DNA from: Chitinophaga flava
Lineage (GTDB): Bacteria > Bacteroidota > Bacteroidia > Chitinophagales > Chitinophagaceae
DNA: 64,000 bases
Reading direction: 5' to 3'
Assembly: GCF_003308995.1 (NCBI RefSeq)
Contig: NZ_QFFJ01000001.1
Location: 3,472,001 to 3,536,000, forward strand
The translations under genes were made by a program, and so were the position numbers. The notes under the pieces are model-generated. The model was not told the origin of the DNA, did no database searches, and was given only the letters and a program-made list of their open reading frames with translations. Below, piece by piece: positions 25,430 to 33,488 of the stretch (positions are counted from its first letter, which is position 1; every line of letters begins with the position of its first letter).

Positions 25430-25480
25430 GGAATATTGGCACGGTACCACTGCATGAGCTGGCCCGTGCATCTGTTTAAA

Positions 25481-26944
25481 TTATATTTCTATCGTTGGTT
25501 TTAGCGTCCAGTATGCCTTCAGGTTCTGCTTGCCTGGTATCAGGATCACCCTTTCCGGCTGCCGCTTGGGCTCCTTGTAATATTGTCCCCGGTCCCACTT
25601 GCCATTGTTGTTGGCATCCAGCAGTACCCGTACCTCATATTCACCAGGCGTGATAAATTTCTGAAGCCAGGTGCCATTTACTGCTGTCCCGGAATACTTG
25701 ATGGTTTTATCCTGCACCAGCTGTATCACATAATGCATGGAATCGTCATTGATGGCGTTCCTGGTGCTGTCGCTGATTTTGAGCGTAACTCCGAAAATAG
25801 CATAGTCACTGGCTTTTTTCGTCTTGAAGCTGATTGTATCTGCTTTGACAAATTGTTGACCTGTCGTATCGGTGGCTGCATCCTTCGGAATAATCAGGCG
25901 GTATGGTAAGCCTTCTTTCCAGGGATAATGCACAAAAAGTTTGGTATTGGTAGAGTCCATACTGCTGTGGAAAGTAACCGGAGTGTAGGCACTGTCTTCT
26001 CCCAGTGTCATTCTCAAGCTGTCCAGCGAGCGCAGAGGCAGGTTAAATGTCAGCTGTAAAGGTGTCGGCAGTTCCTGCAGCCCTCCATCCAACGTGGGGC
26101 TAGCCTGCAGTTTTGGCGTTTTTTTCTTTTTTTCCTTTTCTTTCTCTTGTTCCTGCTCCAGGTCCAGAGAATCTACCGGCTCAGGTGCTTGTTTGATGGT
26201 GCTATCACGCTCCATAAACAGCAGTAGGTTTACATCAGAGAGGTTCTTTGTCTCGATCACGATCGGCTTTTCTATAAAAGCGATCATCTCTGAAGGTTGA
26301 TTATACTGAAGGTCGCGGTCTTCTTCTTTCAGTGCGAAGATCTTATAGGTGCCGGGAGCCAGGTTTTTGAACCAGAAGGAGCCATCGCTCTTTGTTTTGG
26401 CATAGTATACTGGTTTTTCCTTCGATACAATGGAGTCTTCGAGGTTGCGGTACAGCATCACGGCTACGTTACTGTCTACCCGGCCGGTTTCGGCGTCGAT
26501 AAGATGTCCTTTTATCTGAAGGCTATCCAGATAATTGCCCGTAGACACTACATACTGAAATTCAGCGATCATATTCCGCTCGTTGATATCACGGATAGCA
26601 TCGGCAAAGTTGAAGGTGTAGGTAGTGTTGGCCTGCAGCGTATCTTTGAGCTCCAGGGTCACCGTACGTAACTTGGCTGTTACGATAGGCGTGCGTTTCA
26701 GGGTAGGAGATACGATGAGTTTATCGTTCACGTTATCCAGCTCCACAAATTCATCAAATACAAAATATACTTTTTTGTTTTTGAAGTGCAGGGAGGAGTC
26801 GGGAGGATTTACAGCCATCAGCCTGGGAGGAATACTGTCACGCGGCCCCCCGCCAGGAGGCACTATGTTGGCACAACGGGTCAGCGAAATAGCGATCATT
26901 AAAGAAATCAGCCAGAATGCCCAGCTCCTGATATATCGATGCAT
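25481..26944 (-). CDS. Ig-like domain lipoprotein
   Basis: 487 residues. A signal peptide ends in LTRC, a lipobox-like site at Cys24, followed by IVPPGGGPRDSIPPRLMAVNPPDSSLHF, the usual start of the Bacteroidota family with an SbsA-like Ig domain (about 40-145). A second beta-sandwich with carboxypeptidase-regulatory character follows (IKGHLIDAETGRVDSNVAVMLYR...FKNLAPGTYKIFALKEED, about 155-235), then a Lys/Glu-rich linker and two more beta domains ending VRVLLDANNNGKWDRGQYY. It is probably a surface or periplasmic lipoprotein, function unknown. Confidence 0.85.
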   Translation of the reverse strand: MHRYIRSWAFWLISLMIAISLTRCANIVPPGGGPRDSIPPRLMAVNPPDSSLHFKNKKVYFVFDEFVELDNVNDKLIVSPTLKRTPIVTAKLRTVTLELKDTLQANTTYTFNFADAIRDINERNMIAEFQYVVSTGNYLDSLQIKGHLIDAETGRVDSNVAVMLYRNLEDSIVSKEKPVYYAKTKSDGSFWFKNLAPGTYKIFALKEEDRDLQYNQPSEMIAFIEKPIVIETKNLSDVNLLLFMERDSTIKQAPEPVDSLDLEQEQEKEKEKKKKTPKLQASPTLDGGLQELPTPLQLTFNLPLRSLDSLRMTLGEDSAYTPVTFHSSMDSTNTKLFVHYPWKEGLPYRLIIPKDAATDTTGQQFVKADTISFKTKKASDYAIFGVTLKISDSTRNAINDDSMHYVIQLVQDKTIKYSGTAVNGTWLQKFITPGEYEVRVLLDANNNGKWDRGQYYKEPKRQPERVILIPGKQNLKAYWTLKPTIEI

Positions 26945-26972
26945 ATTACCGGTCGGATTAAAAATAATGCTG

Positions 26973-26980
26973 CAAACTTA
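26973..26980 (-). promoter_or_regulatory. -7 box TAAGTTTG of the Ig-like lipoprotein gene
   Basis: Exact TAnnTTTG on the minus strand, predicting a leader of about 22 bases. Confidence 0.5.
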
Positions 26981-27052
26981 CGAAAACGGCTGAAAGCTTT
27001 GTTTTTCTTTTGGCAGCCCGGTACGACAGGCGCCATTTCTTATCTTTACCTT

Positions 27053-27517
27053 ATGCCTAGTGTTTATCTGCTGCAACAGACCCAGTTTATACCGGCCCCG
27101 CTGGAAGTGGTGTGGGACTTCTTTTCCAATCCCAACAACCTGGAAAGGATCACTCCTGCCTATATGCGGTTCCGGGTTACATCACCTCCTTATGAAGGAC
27201 GGGTTTATCCCGGCCAGATGATCACTTATACCGTATGCCCCATAGCCCGTATTCCGATGGAATGGGTGACGGAAATTACCCATGTACAGCAGCATGATTA
27301 TTTTGTAGATGAACAACGGGTAGGCCCTTACCGCCTCTGGCACCATGGACATCATTTTGTGGAAGTGCCGGGAGGAGTGCAGATGCAGGATACGGTACAC
27401 TACCGTCTCCCGCTGGGATGGCTGGGACGCCTGGCCCATGTACTGTTTGTCCGGCGCCAGCTGGAGAATATTTTTGCCTACAGACTCCGGGTCGTGGAAG
27501 ACCTCTTTGGAAAATAA
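27053..27517 (+). CDS. SRPBCC (START-like) family protein
   Basis: 154 residues from the ATG at 27053. It has the SRPBCC pattern: VYLLQQTQFIPAPLEVVWDFFSNPNNLERITP at the start and QRVGPYRLWHHGHHFVE in the middle, with a C-terminal helix QLENIFAYRLRVVEDLFG. This subgroup is common in Bacteroidota and is often labelled ligand-binding or cell-division-inhibitor-like; its ligand is unknown. TATCTTTA, one mismatch from a -7 box, lies only four bases upstream of the start. Confidence 0.82.
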   Translation: MPSVYLLQQTQFIPAPLEVVWDFFSNPNNLERITPAYMRFRVTSPPYEGRVYPGQMITYTVCPIARIPMEWVTEITHVQQHDYFVDEQRVGPYRLWHHGHHFVEVPGGVQMQDTVHYRLPLGWLGRLAHVLFVRRQLENIFAYRLRVVEDLFGK

Positions 27518-27521
27518 CCCT

Positions 27522-28061
27522 TTATTCTTTCGCTTTAAATGTAGTGGCGAGCTGATCGCCGGTATACACTTTAATAACGCTTTTCCCGGTTTTAGGGATG
27601 CTGCCCAGCCAGAGCGGAACAATGCTGGAAGATCCCTTTTGTGCCTGAGAGCTGGTCACAAAGTGCATTTCTGCATTGTTGGTCAGGTCATCTGCGGTAG
27701 CAGAAGACAGTTGTATCTGTGTGCCATAGAAAGTAGCCGGCATGGTAACTGCCACCACCATCTGGGTACCGAAATCCGGACGGTCAATTTTGTTGTTCAT
27801 GGTTTGGGCCATACCGAAAATACTGTCGAAGGTGGCGGGATTGTCAATCAGCCAGTAGGTAAGGCTGTCTGTTACCTTAATATTGTTTTTGACAAAATAG
27901 CCGCTGAGTGGCTGTACATCAAGGCTGCTGGATGCATCTGCCTGTACATTAATAGCAGTGTCGTTAGTAACGGCAACCGGGATATTGTTTTTTTGGGAAG
28001 GTCCTCCGCAGGAGGCTATCAGAATGGTGAGCGCTGCAGGAAAAAAAAGACGGAGGTTCAT
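27522..28061 (-). CDS. Small lipoprotein of unknown function
   Basis: 179 residues with a signal ending in lipobox LIASC (Cys18). The mature part is Thr/Asn-rich with YWLIDNPATFDSIFGMAQTM and VVAVTMPATFYGTQIQL, an alpha/beta pattern slightly like PrcB-type domains, but I cannot assign a family. Its stop lies four bases from the stop of the convergent SRPBCC gene. Confidence 0.65.
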   Translation of the reverse strand: MNLRLFFPAALTILIASCGGPSQKNNIPVAVTNDTAINVQADASSSLDVQPLSGYFVKNNIKVTDSLTYWLIDNPATFDSIFGMAQTMNNKIDRPDFGTQMVVAVTMPATFYGTQIQLSSATADDLTNNAEMHFVTSSQAQKGSSSIVPLWLGSIPKTGKSVIKVYTGDQLATTFKAKE

Positions 28062-28093
28062 GACAGTTTTTCTTTTATGTTAAGTTAATACGA

Positions 28094-29101
28094 TTATGGG
28101 AAATGTGTTGCTTTGGAGATGGGAATTAACAAAGTGATATTGCCAAAAGAGTGTTTGCGGGTAGTGCTCATCCAGGGGCTGGAAGTTTGCTGGGTATAGC
28201 TGATAGTCGTGCGTCCTATTCCTATAACAAAGCCATAGTCCATACCAATTATGAAGGGGTTCATATGGGACGTCTGGAGTTTTCTGTGTTCTTCAAAATC
28301 TGCATCTGAAGATCTGAAGAGGCCGCCCTGTAGCAAGGCGTTGTATGCGGTGATGGAGAACTGGGGTCTGGCCATCAGGTAAAGCTGGAACTTTCTGCGG
28401 GTGGCGGTATGGAGGTCCGGGTCGCCGAAATAGGGATTGATAAGCCCGAACCTGGCATATCCCCAGGTGCTGACTGCATCGATCATGGTGCCAGCACTGG
28501 CAGAAAACCCTCCGATTACTTCCAGGCTTGGGCGTGGATGCCATAACATTCTTTCATAGGAAATATTGTAGTTGAGCAATGGGGCATTAGGGAGCTGGTT
28601 GGCCCATCCCCGGGGAGGCTGATCCCCGAGCAGGTTGTGTACAAAGGTCTGGGCTTGTTCGCCCAGTGCCCAGGGGCCCATTATCCCAAACACAAGCTCG
28701 GAATGTATCCGGTACTTTTTGACAGGATTGTAGGAGGTCAGGCCATGTGTAGCCACTACAGCTGCCGAATAATAGAAATCCCCCGGAATGAACTTGCGAT
28801 CAGACAGATCATCGGGTGTGAACATCAATTGCATCCCATCCCATTCAAACACGTTGATGGAATTGGGGCCGGCAGTAGGAAATATCCATTTATCGATAAA
28901 GGAGGATTTTTTCTTCTTCATGTATACATAGCCGAAGCAGGTGCCGTTTGTATATGCCCTGTCTGTTCCCCGGCCCCAAAAATTGAAGAAGTCGTCATCT
29001 TCATGTACACGCAGCAGTCTGGTGGCATCTTGAGTGATCTGTGCCTGTGCGATGGTTATCGTACTGAGAAAAATGCATATGCCCCACAAAAAACTTTTCA
29101 T
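28094..29101 (-). CDS. LpxR-like outer-membrane lipid A deacylase
   Basis: 335 residues with a signal peptide (to about residue 20, AQAQ). It has the DUF2219/LpxR pattern: an acidic segment HEDDDFF at 33-39, GTDRAYTNG at 45-53, YYSAAVVATHGLTSY, and LVFGIMGPWALGEQAQTFVHNLLG. LpxR removes the 3'-acyloxyacyl chain of lipid A at the outer membrane using Ca2+. In Salmonella the acidic segment holds a catalytic Asn-Asp pair; here it reads Asp-Asp-Asp, so activity should be tested. The C-terminal strands end in aromatic residues as in a 12-stranded barrel. Confidence 0.82.
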   Translation of the reverse strand: MKSFLWGICIFLSTITIAQAQITQDATRLLRVHEDDDFFNFWGRGTDRAYTNGTCFGYVYMKKKKSSFIDKWIFPTAGPNSINVFEWDGMQLMFTPDDLSDRKFIPGDFYYSAAVVATHGLTSYNPVKKYRIHSELVFGIMGPWALGEQAQTFVHNLLGDQPPRGWANQLPNAPLLNYNISYERMLWHPRPSLEVIGGFSASAGTMIDAVSTWGYARFGLINPYFGDPDLHTATRRKFQLYLMARPQFSITAYNALLQGGLFRSSDADFEEHRKLQTSHMNPFIIGMDYGFVIGIGRTTISYTQQTSSPWMSTTRKHSFGNITLLIPISKATHFP

Positions 29102-29126
29102 AGGCCATCGTTTTAATCATGGTTTC

Positions 29127-30398
29127 CTAAAACACTTTAAATATTTCAAAAGCGTCTTTCTGCAATTGTTCCCGGTGATCTGGATGGGCTATATTGATCA
29201 ACGCTTGCGCACGTTGTTTCAGATTTTTGCCCAGCAGATGGGCGATGCCATACTCCGTCACCACATAGTGCACATGGGCACGGGTAGTAACAACACTGGC
29301 ACCGGGCTGCAATCTTGAGACGATTCGGGAAATCCCTTTTGAGGTAGCGGCCGGGATGGCAATAATGGGCTTCCCTCCGGCGGAGAGGGCTGCTCCACGC
29401 ATAAAATCCATCTGACCGCCAACACCACTGTACTGACGGAACCCGATAGAGTCAGCACATACTTGTCCGAAAATATCAATTTCTATCGCACTATTGATAG
29501 CAGTCACTTTGGGGTTCTTACGGATGGTAGTTGGATTATTCACATACTCCACATCCATCAGCCGGATGATCAGGTTGTTATCCATGAAATCATATAGCCG
29601 ACGGCTACCCATGGCGAAGCTTGATACCAGCAATCCCGGATGAATAGCTTTATACCTGTTGGTAATAACACCCTGCTCTACCAGGTCTATAATGCCATCG
29701 GAAAACATCTCCGTATGGATGCCCAGGTCTTTATGACCGGAAAGGCATTGCAGCACTGCATTAGGTATACCACCGATGCCCATCTGCAGGGTAGCCCGGT
29801 CCTCTATCAGCGAAGCCACATGTTTGCCGATGGAGCGTTCCACATCACTTGGTGGATGTATCGTTTGTGTATAGATGGGATAGTCTACCTCTACCGCTGC
29901 TGTGATGCGGGAAATATGGATTACACCATCACCCAGCACCCTTGGCATATTCGGATTTACTTCTGCAATAATAACTTTTGCTACATCAATAGCAGCTTTA
30001 GACACATCGCAGGAAACCCCCAGTGTACAATACCCGTTTTTGTCGGGAGAAGATACTGTAATCAGTGCCACATCAATGCCGGGTTCAAGGGTCCTGAAAT
30101 ATCGGGGTATTTCACTGAGAAACATGGGGATATAGTGGGCCCTTCCCTCATTGACAGCTTTACGGATATTCTTGCCAACAAAAAAAGTATCGATGTGAAA
30201 AGCATGGGCATGCTCAGGACTCGCATAGGGGGCATCCCATTCGGTATGAATACTCACAAGCCTTACCTGTTGCAGCTCATGGCTGCGGGCAGACATGGCT
30301 TTCACAAGTTCCCGGGGAGTGGCTGCAGCGGTGTGGATAAACACGGTTTGACCAGACTGAATAAGTTGCACGGCATTCTCGATAGTAGTATATGACAT
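29127..30398 (-). CDS. Acetyl-CoA hydrolase/transferase family protein
   Basis: 423 residues. It has the type-I CoA-transferase pattern of the 4-hydroxybutyrate/acetate CoA-transferase group: AVQLIQSGQTVFIHTAAATPRELVKAM at the start, TLQMGIGGIPNAVLQCLSG, the GIHTEMFSDGIIDL segment with the catalytic Glu that forms the CoA thioester, and YVVTEYGIAHLLGKNLKQRA near the end. It exchanges CoA between short acids or hydrolyses acyl-CoA. The acs gene elsewhere in the window handles the reverse, ATP-driven step. Tandem operator-like repeats lie in its divergent promoter region. Confidence 0.92.
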   Translation of the reverse strand: MSYTTIENAVQLIQSGQTVFIHTAAATPRELVKAMSARSHELQQVRLVSIHTEWDAPYASPEHAHAFHIDTFFVGKNIRKAVNEGRAHYIPMFLSEIPRYFRTLEPGIDVALITVSSPDKNGYCTLGVSCDVSKAAIDVAKVIIAEVNPNMPRVLGDGVIHISRITAAVEVDYPIYTQTIHPPSDVERSIGKHVASLIEDRATLQMGIGGIPNAVLQCLSGHKDLGIHTEMFSDGIIDLVEQGVITNRYKAIHPGLLVSSFAMGSRRLYDFMDNNLIIRLMDVEYVNNPTTIRKNPKVTAINSAIEIDIFGQVCADSIGFRQYSGVGGQMDFMRGAALSAGGKPIIAIPAATSKGISRIVSRLQPGASVVTTRAHVHYVVTEYGIAHLLGKNLKQRAQALINIAHPDHREQLQKDAFEIFKVF

Positions 30399-30445
30399 TC
30401 CTTCGTTGTTTTGAACAAATTTATCGTGCGTTGAAAAGAATATTT

Positions 30446-30477
30446 ATGAGTTAAATCATGTATGAGTTATATCATGT
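30446..30477. promoter_or_regulatory. Tandem operator-like 16-bp repeats
   Basis: Two directly adjacent copies, 30446-30461 (ATGAGTTAAATCATGT) and 30462-30477 (ATGAGTTATATCATGT), with one difference. Each copy is itself nearly palindromic (ATGA...TCAT). They lie between the divergent CoA-transferase and GNAT genes. The core TGAGTTAAATCA resembles Crp/Fnr-type half-sites (TGAT-N4-ATCA), which is only inference. Confidence 0.6.
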
Positions 30478-30480
30478 TTT

Positions 30481-30493
30481 GTACTTTTAGTAC
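30481..30493. promoter_or_regulatory. Palindrome GTACT-TTT-AGTAC
   Basis: A perfect 5-bp-arm inverted repeat three bases downstream of the tandem 16-bp repeats. It may be a further regulator site. Confidence 0.4.
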
Positions 30494-30501
30494 ACGCTGT
30501 A

Positions 30502-30539
30502 TTAATCCAACAACCAGCTATCGTTATTTGTTGGATTAA
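30502..30539 (+). promoter_or_regulatory. Inverted repeat before the GNAT gene
   Basis: Perfect 12-bp arms TTAATCCAACAA and TTGTTGGATTAA around a 14-base loop, ending 22 bases before the ATG of the GNAT gene. As RNA it could form a leader hairpin; as DNA it could be an operator. Confidence 0.5.
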
Positions 30540-30561
30540 ACAAACATCAGGAAACTCAGTA

Positions 30562-31062
30562 ATGGATACTCTTGTTTATCAAATGGCCACGCTGGCAGAT
30601 GCTGTGGCGATACGCGACCTCTCTCTTTTAAGCTACGGCGAATTTGCCGATGTGCTGGAGCCTGCCCACTGGAATACCATGCATAAAAATCAGTCAGACA
30701 TGGAAAATCTGACCTCGCTCATGAAGGGCTCGGCTACTTTTGTTTGCTGGTCGGGCGACCAGCTGGTAGGCGTCGTTTTTCTGGTGCCTTCCGGTATGGC
30801 TACTTCCATTTATCCGGCAGACTGGGCGCATATCCGGCGGCTGGGAGTAGACCCTGCCTTCCGGCGGATGGGCATAGGCCGGCGGCTGATGGAAATAGCG
30901 ATAGAACAGGCACGGAATTCAGGTGAGAAAATCCTGGGACTGCATACCAGCACCATGATGCCGAGCGCCCGCAGGATGTATGATCAGCTTGGCTTCTCTC
31001 TGATACGGGAATTACCACAGATACTCGGACAACAATACTGGCTCTACAAGATGGCTTTATAA
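30562..31062 (+). CDS. GNAT family N-acetyltransferase
   Basis: 166 residues. The acetyl-CoA-binding motif is clear: LGVDPAFRRMGIGRRLMEIAIEQARNSG (the RxxGxG/A loop reads RRMGIG) and LGLHTSTMMPSARRMYDQLGFSL for the C-terminal strand-helix. The substrate is unknown. It is divergent from the CoA-transferase and shares its complex intergenic region. Confidence 0.88.
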   Translation: MDTLVYQMATLADAVAIRDLSLLSYGEFADVLEPAHWNTMHKNQSDMENLTSLMKGSATFVCWSGDQLVGVVFLVPSGMATSIYPADWAHIRRLGVDPAFRRMGIGRRLMEIAIEQARNSGEKILGLHTSTMMPSARRMYDQLGFSLIRELPQILGQQYWLYKMAL

Positions 31063-31160
31063 GATGATTGTCCAATTCAGCTTTAGATGTGAATAAATTG
31101 CAGCAGAATACAATCAACAGATTGCTTATATTAGCAAACTTAAATAGGTAGCACAACTGT

Positions 31161-31673
31161 TTGAGGAGAGATCTGACACATATAAGTGAGCAAATGCTTA
31201 TTGAAAGGCTGGTGTCAGGGGATCCTGCAGCAAAGGAGCTGCTTTATGATCGTTACGCCGGCGCACTGTATGGAGTTGTGCTGCAGCTGGTGCCTATAAA
31301 AGATAGGGCCAACGATGTAATCATAAAGGTTTTTGCCTGGGTGTTCCAGCATATTAACGCATTCCATTCATCAGGTTACCGCACTTTATTTGCCTGGTTA
31401 CTGCGTAAAACAAGGGAACTGGCCATTAAGGAGGCCATTCCGGAAACAGCGCTCACGGGTACAGAGCTGATGAAGAAAGAAGAAGGTATTTTACAGCAGT
31501 TTTATATCATACTGCCAGCATCGGAACAACAGGTGTTCCGGCTTAGTTATTTTAAAGGATTATCAATCACGACAATAGCCCGTATGCTGGCAATGCCGGA
31601 GGGGCAGGTAAATGAAATACTGGGGGAAGCAATGAAAGCCTTCAGAAAATTTTTAAAGGACAATTGGAACTAA
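31161..31673 (+). CDS. ECF-like RNA polymerase sigma factor
   Basis: 170 residues if it starts at the TTG at 31161; the first ATG is at 31194 (159 residues) and is an equally good choice. Region 2 is recognisable but diverged (LIERLVSGDPAAKELLYDRYAGALYGVVLQL... VIIKVFAWVFQH), and region 4 reads LPASEQQVFRLSYFKGLSITTIARMLAMPEGQVNEILGEAMKAFRKFL. The next gene overlaps its end by 10 bases and encodes a membrane anti-sigma-like protein, so the pair should form a regulated sigma/anti-sigma switch. Confidence 0.82.
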   Translation: MRRDLTHISEQMLIERLVSGDPAAKELLYDRYAGALYGVVLQLVPIKDRANDVIIKVFAWVFQHINAFHSSGYRTLFAWLLRKTRELAIKEAIPETALTGTELMKKEEGILQQFYIILPASEQQVFRLSYFKGLSITTIARMLAMPEGQVNEILGEAMKAFRKFLKDNWN

Positions 31674-32143
31674 AATTTTACATAGAAAGCGGCATCATCG
31701 AATCTTATGTGCTTGGACTTGCCTCCGAAACAGAGGTGGAAGAACTGGAACATATGAGAAAGCTATTCCCGGAGCTGGACACCGAAGTTGAACTGGTGGA
31801 ACGGCGCCTGGAAAAAGCCTGTTTTGATGAAGCGGTCCTGCCCCCGATGATAACACGGGAACGGGTACTGCAAAAAGTCCGCTGGGAATATGCCGGCGCA
31901 GGCGCCGATTCACAGTCTTCCAACTATACTTTTATCAATATCCAGCCAAAAGACGGCAGTCATATCTCCGTACACCGCTGGTGGAAAATCTTCTTCATCA
32001 TCATCTTCATTCTCTCCAAAATCTTCCTCTTCTTTGCCATTTTCTATTATCTGAAATATCGGCAGGAAAAGGAAAAAGAACAGGAACGTACTGTTGTTAC
32101 CACTTTTATACATCAGCAAAAAGAAAATATTTTTTATATATAA
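31664..32143 (+). CDS. Membrane anti-sigma-like protein, copy 1
   Basis: 159 residues. It can start only at the TTG at 31664, inside the last codons of the sigma gene. The N-terminal domain (LKFYIESGIIESYVLGLASETEVEELEHMRKLFPEL) is the short helical module found at the start of Bacteroidota anti-sigma factors. A single membrane segment follows at about 106-130 (WWKIFFIIIFILSKIFLFFAIFYYL), then a short charged tail. The large periplasmic domain of standard RskA-type proteins is missing. A paralog lies 130 bases downstream. Confidence 0.72.
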   Translation: MELKFYIESGIIESYVLGLASETEVEELEHMRKLFPELDTEVELVERRLEKACFDEAVLPPMITRERVLQKVRWEYAGAGADSQSSNYTFINIQPKDGSHISVHRWWKIFFIIIFILSKIFLFFAIFYYLKYRQEKEKEQERTVVTTFIHQQKENIFYI

Positions 32144-32272
32144 TATTCCTGTCTGCCAATCGTTATTTTAAATTATTTTCTCATTTTACAATCCAACCAG
32201 CCGTTCCGGTTCGTAAATATTGTGTTTATCAATCATGTCTTTTGATGGTATGCGGTTTTTTAAATCAGTGCT

Positions 32273-32758
32273 TTGGACTTAAAAAACTATATAGACAGTG
32301 GAGTAATTGAGCGTTATTTACTCGGCCTTGCCACACCTGAGCAGGAAAGGGAATTAATGTACATGAGAAGATTACACCCTATACTGGAACAGGAAATAGC
32401 GGAAGCAGAGCTGCGGATCGAAAAACAGATCCTGGCAGAAGCTGTTTTACCTCCCGCCCACCTGAAAGATGATGTGATGGAACAGGCCAGGCGCTATAAA
32501 CATCACGAATCCTATTATAGCAGGCATCAACACAATCCTCCACCCACCGATCCCGTTTATATCAATATTAAACCCGGATGGAACCGGCAGATCTCCGTCA
32601 GCATCTGGTGGCGCTGCGCTTTCCTCGCCCTCTGTGTACTCACCATGTCACTGGCCGCCAGTACCTGGTATCTGTACCAACGAACTTCCCAGCTGGAACA
32701 AGTTCTGATAAAACTCAAAACCCCCGCTGAAGCATTATTACCCCCGTCCGGCCACTGA
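32273..32758 (+). CDS. Membrane anti-sigma-like protein, copy 2
   Basis: 161 residues from a TTG at 32273, the only usable start after an in-frame stop 12 bases upstream. It is a clear paralog of the gene before it: LKNYIDSGVIERYLLGLATPEQERELMYMRRLHP matches copy 1 position by position, as do AEAVLPP, the YINI(Q/K)P segment and the membrane segment (about 108-130), followed by a short Gln/Leu helix and a Pro end. Function inferred as sigma-factor control; whether both copies bind the same sigma factor is unknown. Confidence 0.7.
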   Translation: MDLKNYIDSGVIERYLLGLATPEQERELMYMRRLHPILEQEIAEAELRIEKQILAEAVLPPAHLKDDVMEQARRYKHHESYYSRHQHNPPPTDPVYINIKPGWNRQISVSIWWRCAFLALCVLTMSLAASTWYLYQRTSQLEQVLIKLKTPAEALLPPSGH

Positions 32759-32885
32759 TCACTCAGGTATTCATTTGGTACGTTTCTTGTAAATGCTGAA
32801 CTTGCCACCGCATTCCGGCAGCTAAACCTTATTTGAATACAGCTGTTTGAATACAAAGAGGCTTTAATCACAAATTCATTAATCC

Positions 32886-33377
32886 ATGAAAAATTTATCA
32901 TTAGCAGCATTGTTTCTGGCACTGGTCGCAATCCTCGGTACTGCCTGTTCCCCTAAACAGGGTGTTACCACTAATATTAACAAAAGCGCTGTAAAAGGCA
33001 ACTGGGTACTGACGGACATCCGTTATGAAGGTATCCCCGATAATGCCAAAGTAACCGTTTTTGATGAGGCTAATGCCAAATGCTTTATCGGTAGCCAGTG
33101 GGTATTACCTGACAATAATGCAAATGGTTCCTATACATTATCTTCTACTGCCGAAGGCTGCAGCCCGGTTACCCAGAACATCGTATGGACACTGACCAAA
33201 CAGGGTAATGTGACCATGTTCGGGTTCAAAAAACTGTACAGCGGCACAAAAGCTAAAAATGTAACCAGTGGTTACCTGATGGAAGTAACAGAAGCTGGTA
33301 GCGCAATGACCTGGAGAGCAAACGTAAACTTCGAAGGCAAATCTGCTGCTATCATCTACAGCCTGCAACGGAGATAA
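32886..33377 (+). CDS. Lipocalin-like lipoprotein
   Basis: 163 residues. Signal with lipobox LGTAC (Cys21). The mature part has the lipocalin-like pattern of Bacteroidota: VKGNWVLTDIRYEG at its start, CFIGSQWVLPDNNANGSYTL, and YLMEVTEAGSAMTWRANVNFEG near the end, as strands of a small barrel. The ligand is unknown. The upstream gap holds TTTGAATACA twice, near 32834 and 32847, a possible promoter-region repeat. Confidence 0.75.
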   Translation: MKNLSLAALFLALVAILGTACSPKQGVTTNINKSAVKGNWVLTDIRYEGIPDNAKVTVFDEANAKCFIGSQWVLPDNNANGSYTLSSTAEGCSPVTQNIVWTLTKQGNVTMFGFKKLYSGTKAKNVTSGYLMEVTEAGSAMTWRANVNFEGKSAAIIYSLQRR

Positions 33378-33400
33378 TTTTACCCGTTTATACAAAACCG

Positions 33401-33436
33401 TCCTGCCTTGGTTATTCCGGGGCAGGATTTTTTTTT
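33401..33436 (+). terminator. Terminator of the lipocalin-like gene
   Basis: Stem TCCTGCC / GGCAGGA with a 13-base loop, followed by nine T. It lies 24 bases past the stop codon. Confidence 0.85.
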
Positions 33437-33488
33437 CCTTACCGGTGTCTTGGAAGAAATAGTATATTTAGATAAGGTAAAAAACCGG

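Noticed and set aside
32144..32272. Remnant of a second sigma gene between the two anti-sigma-like paralogs
   Set aside because: The 130 bases hold stops in all frames and no sigma-like residues, so the duplication seems to involve only the anti-sigma-like gene.
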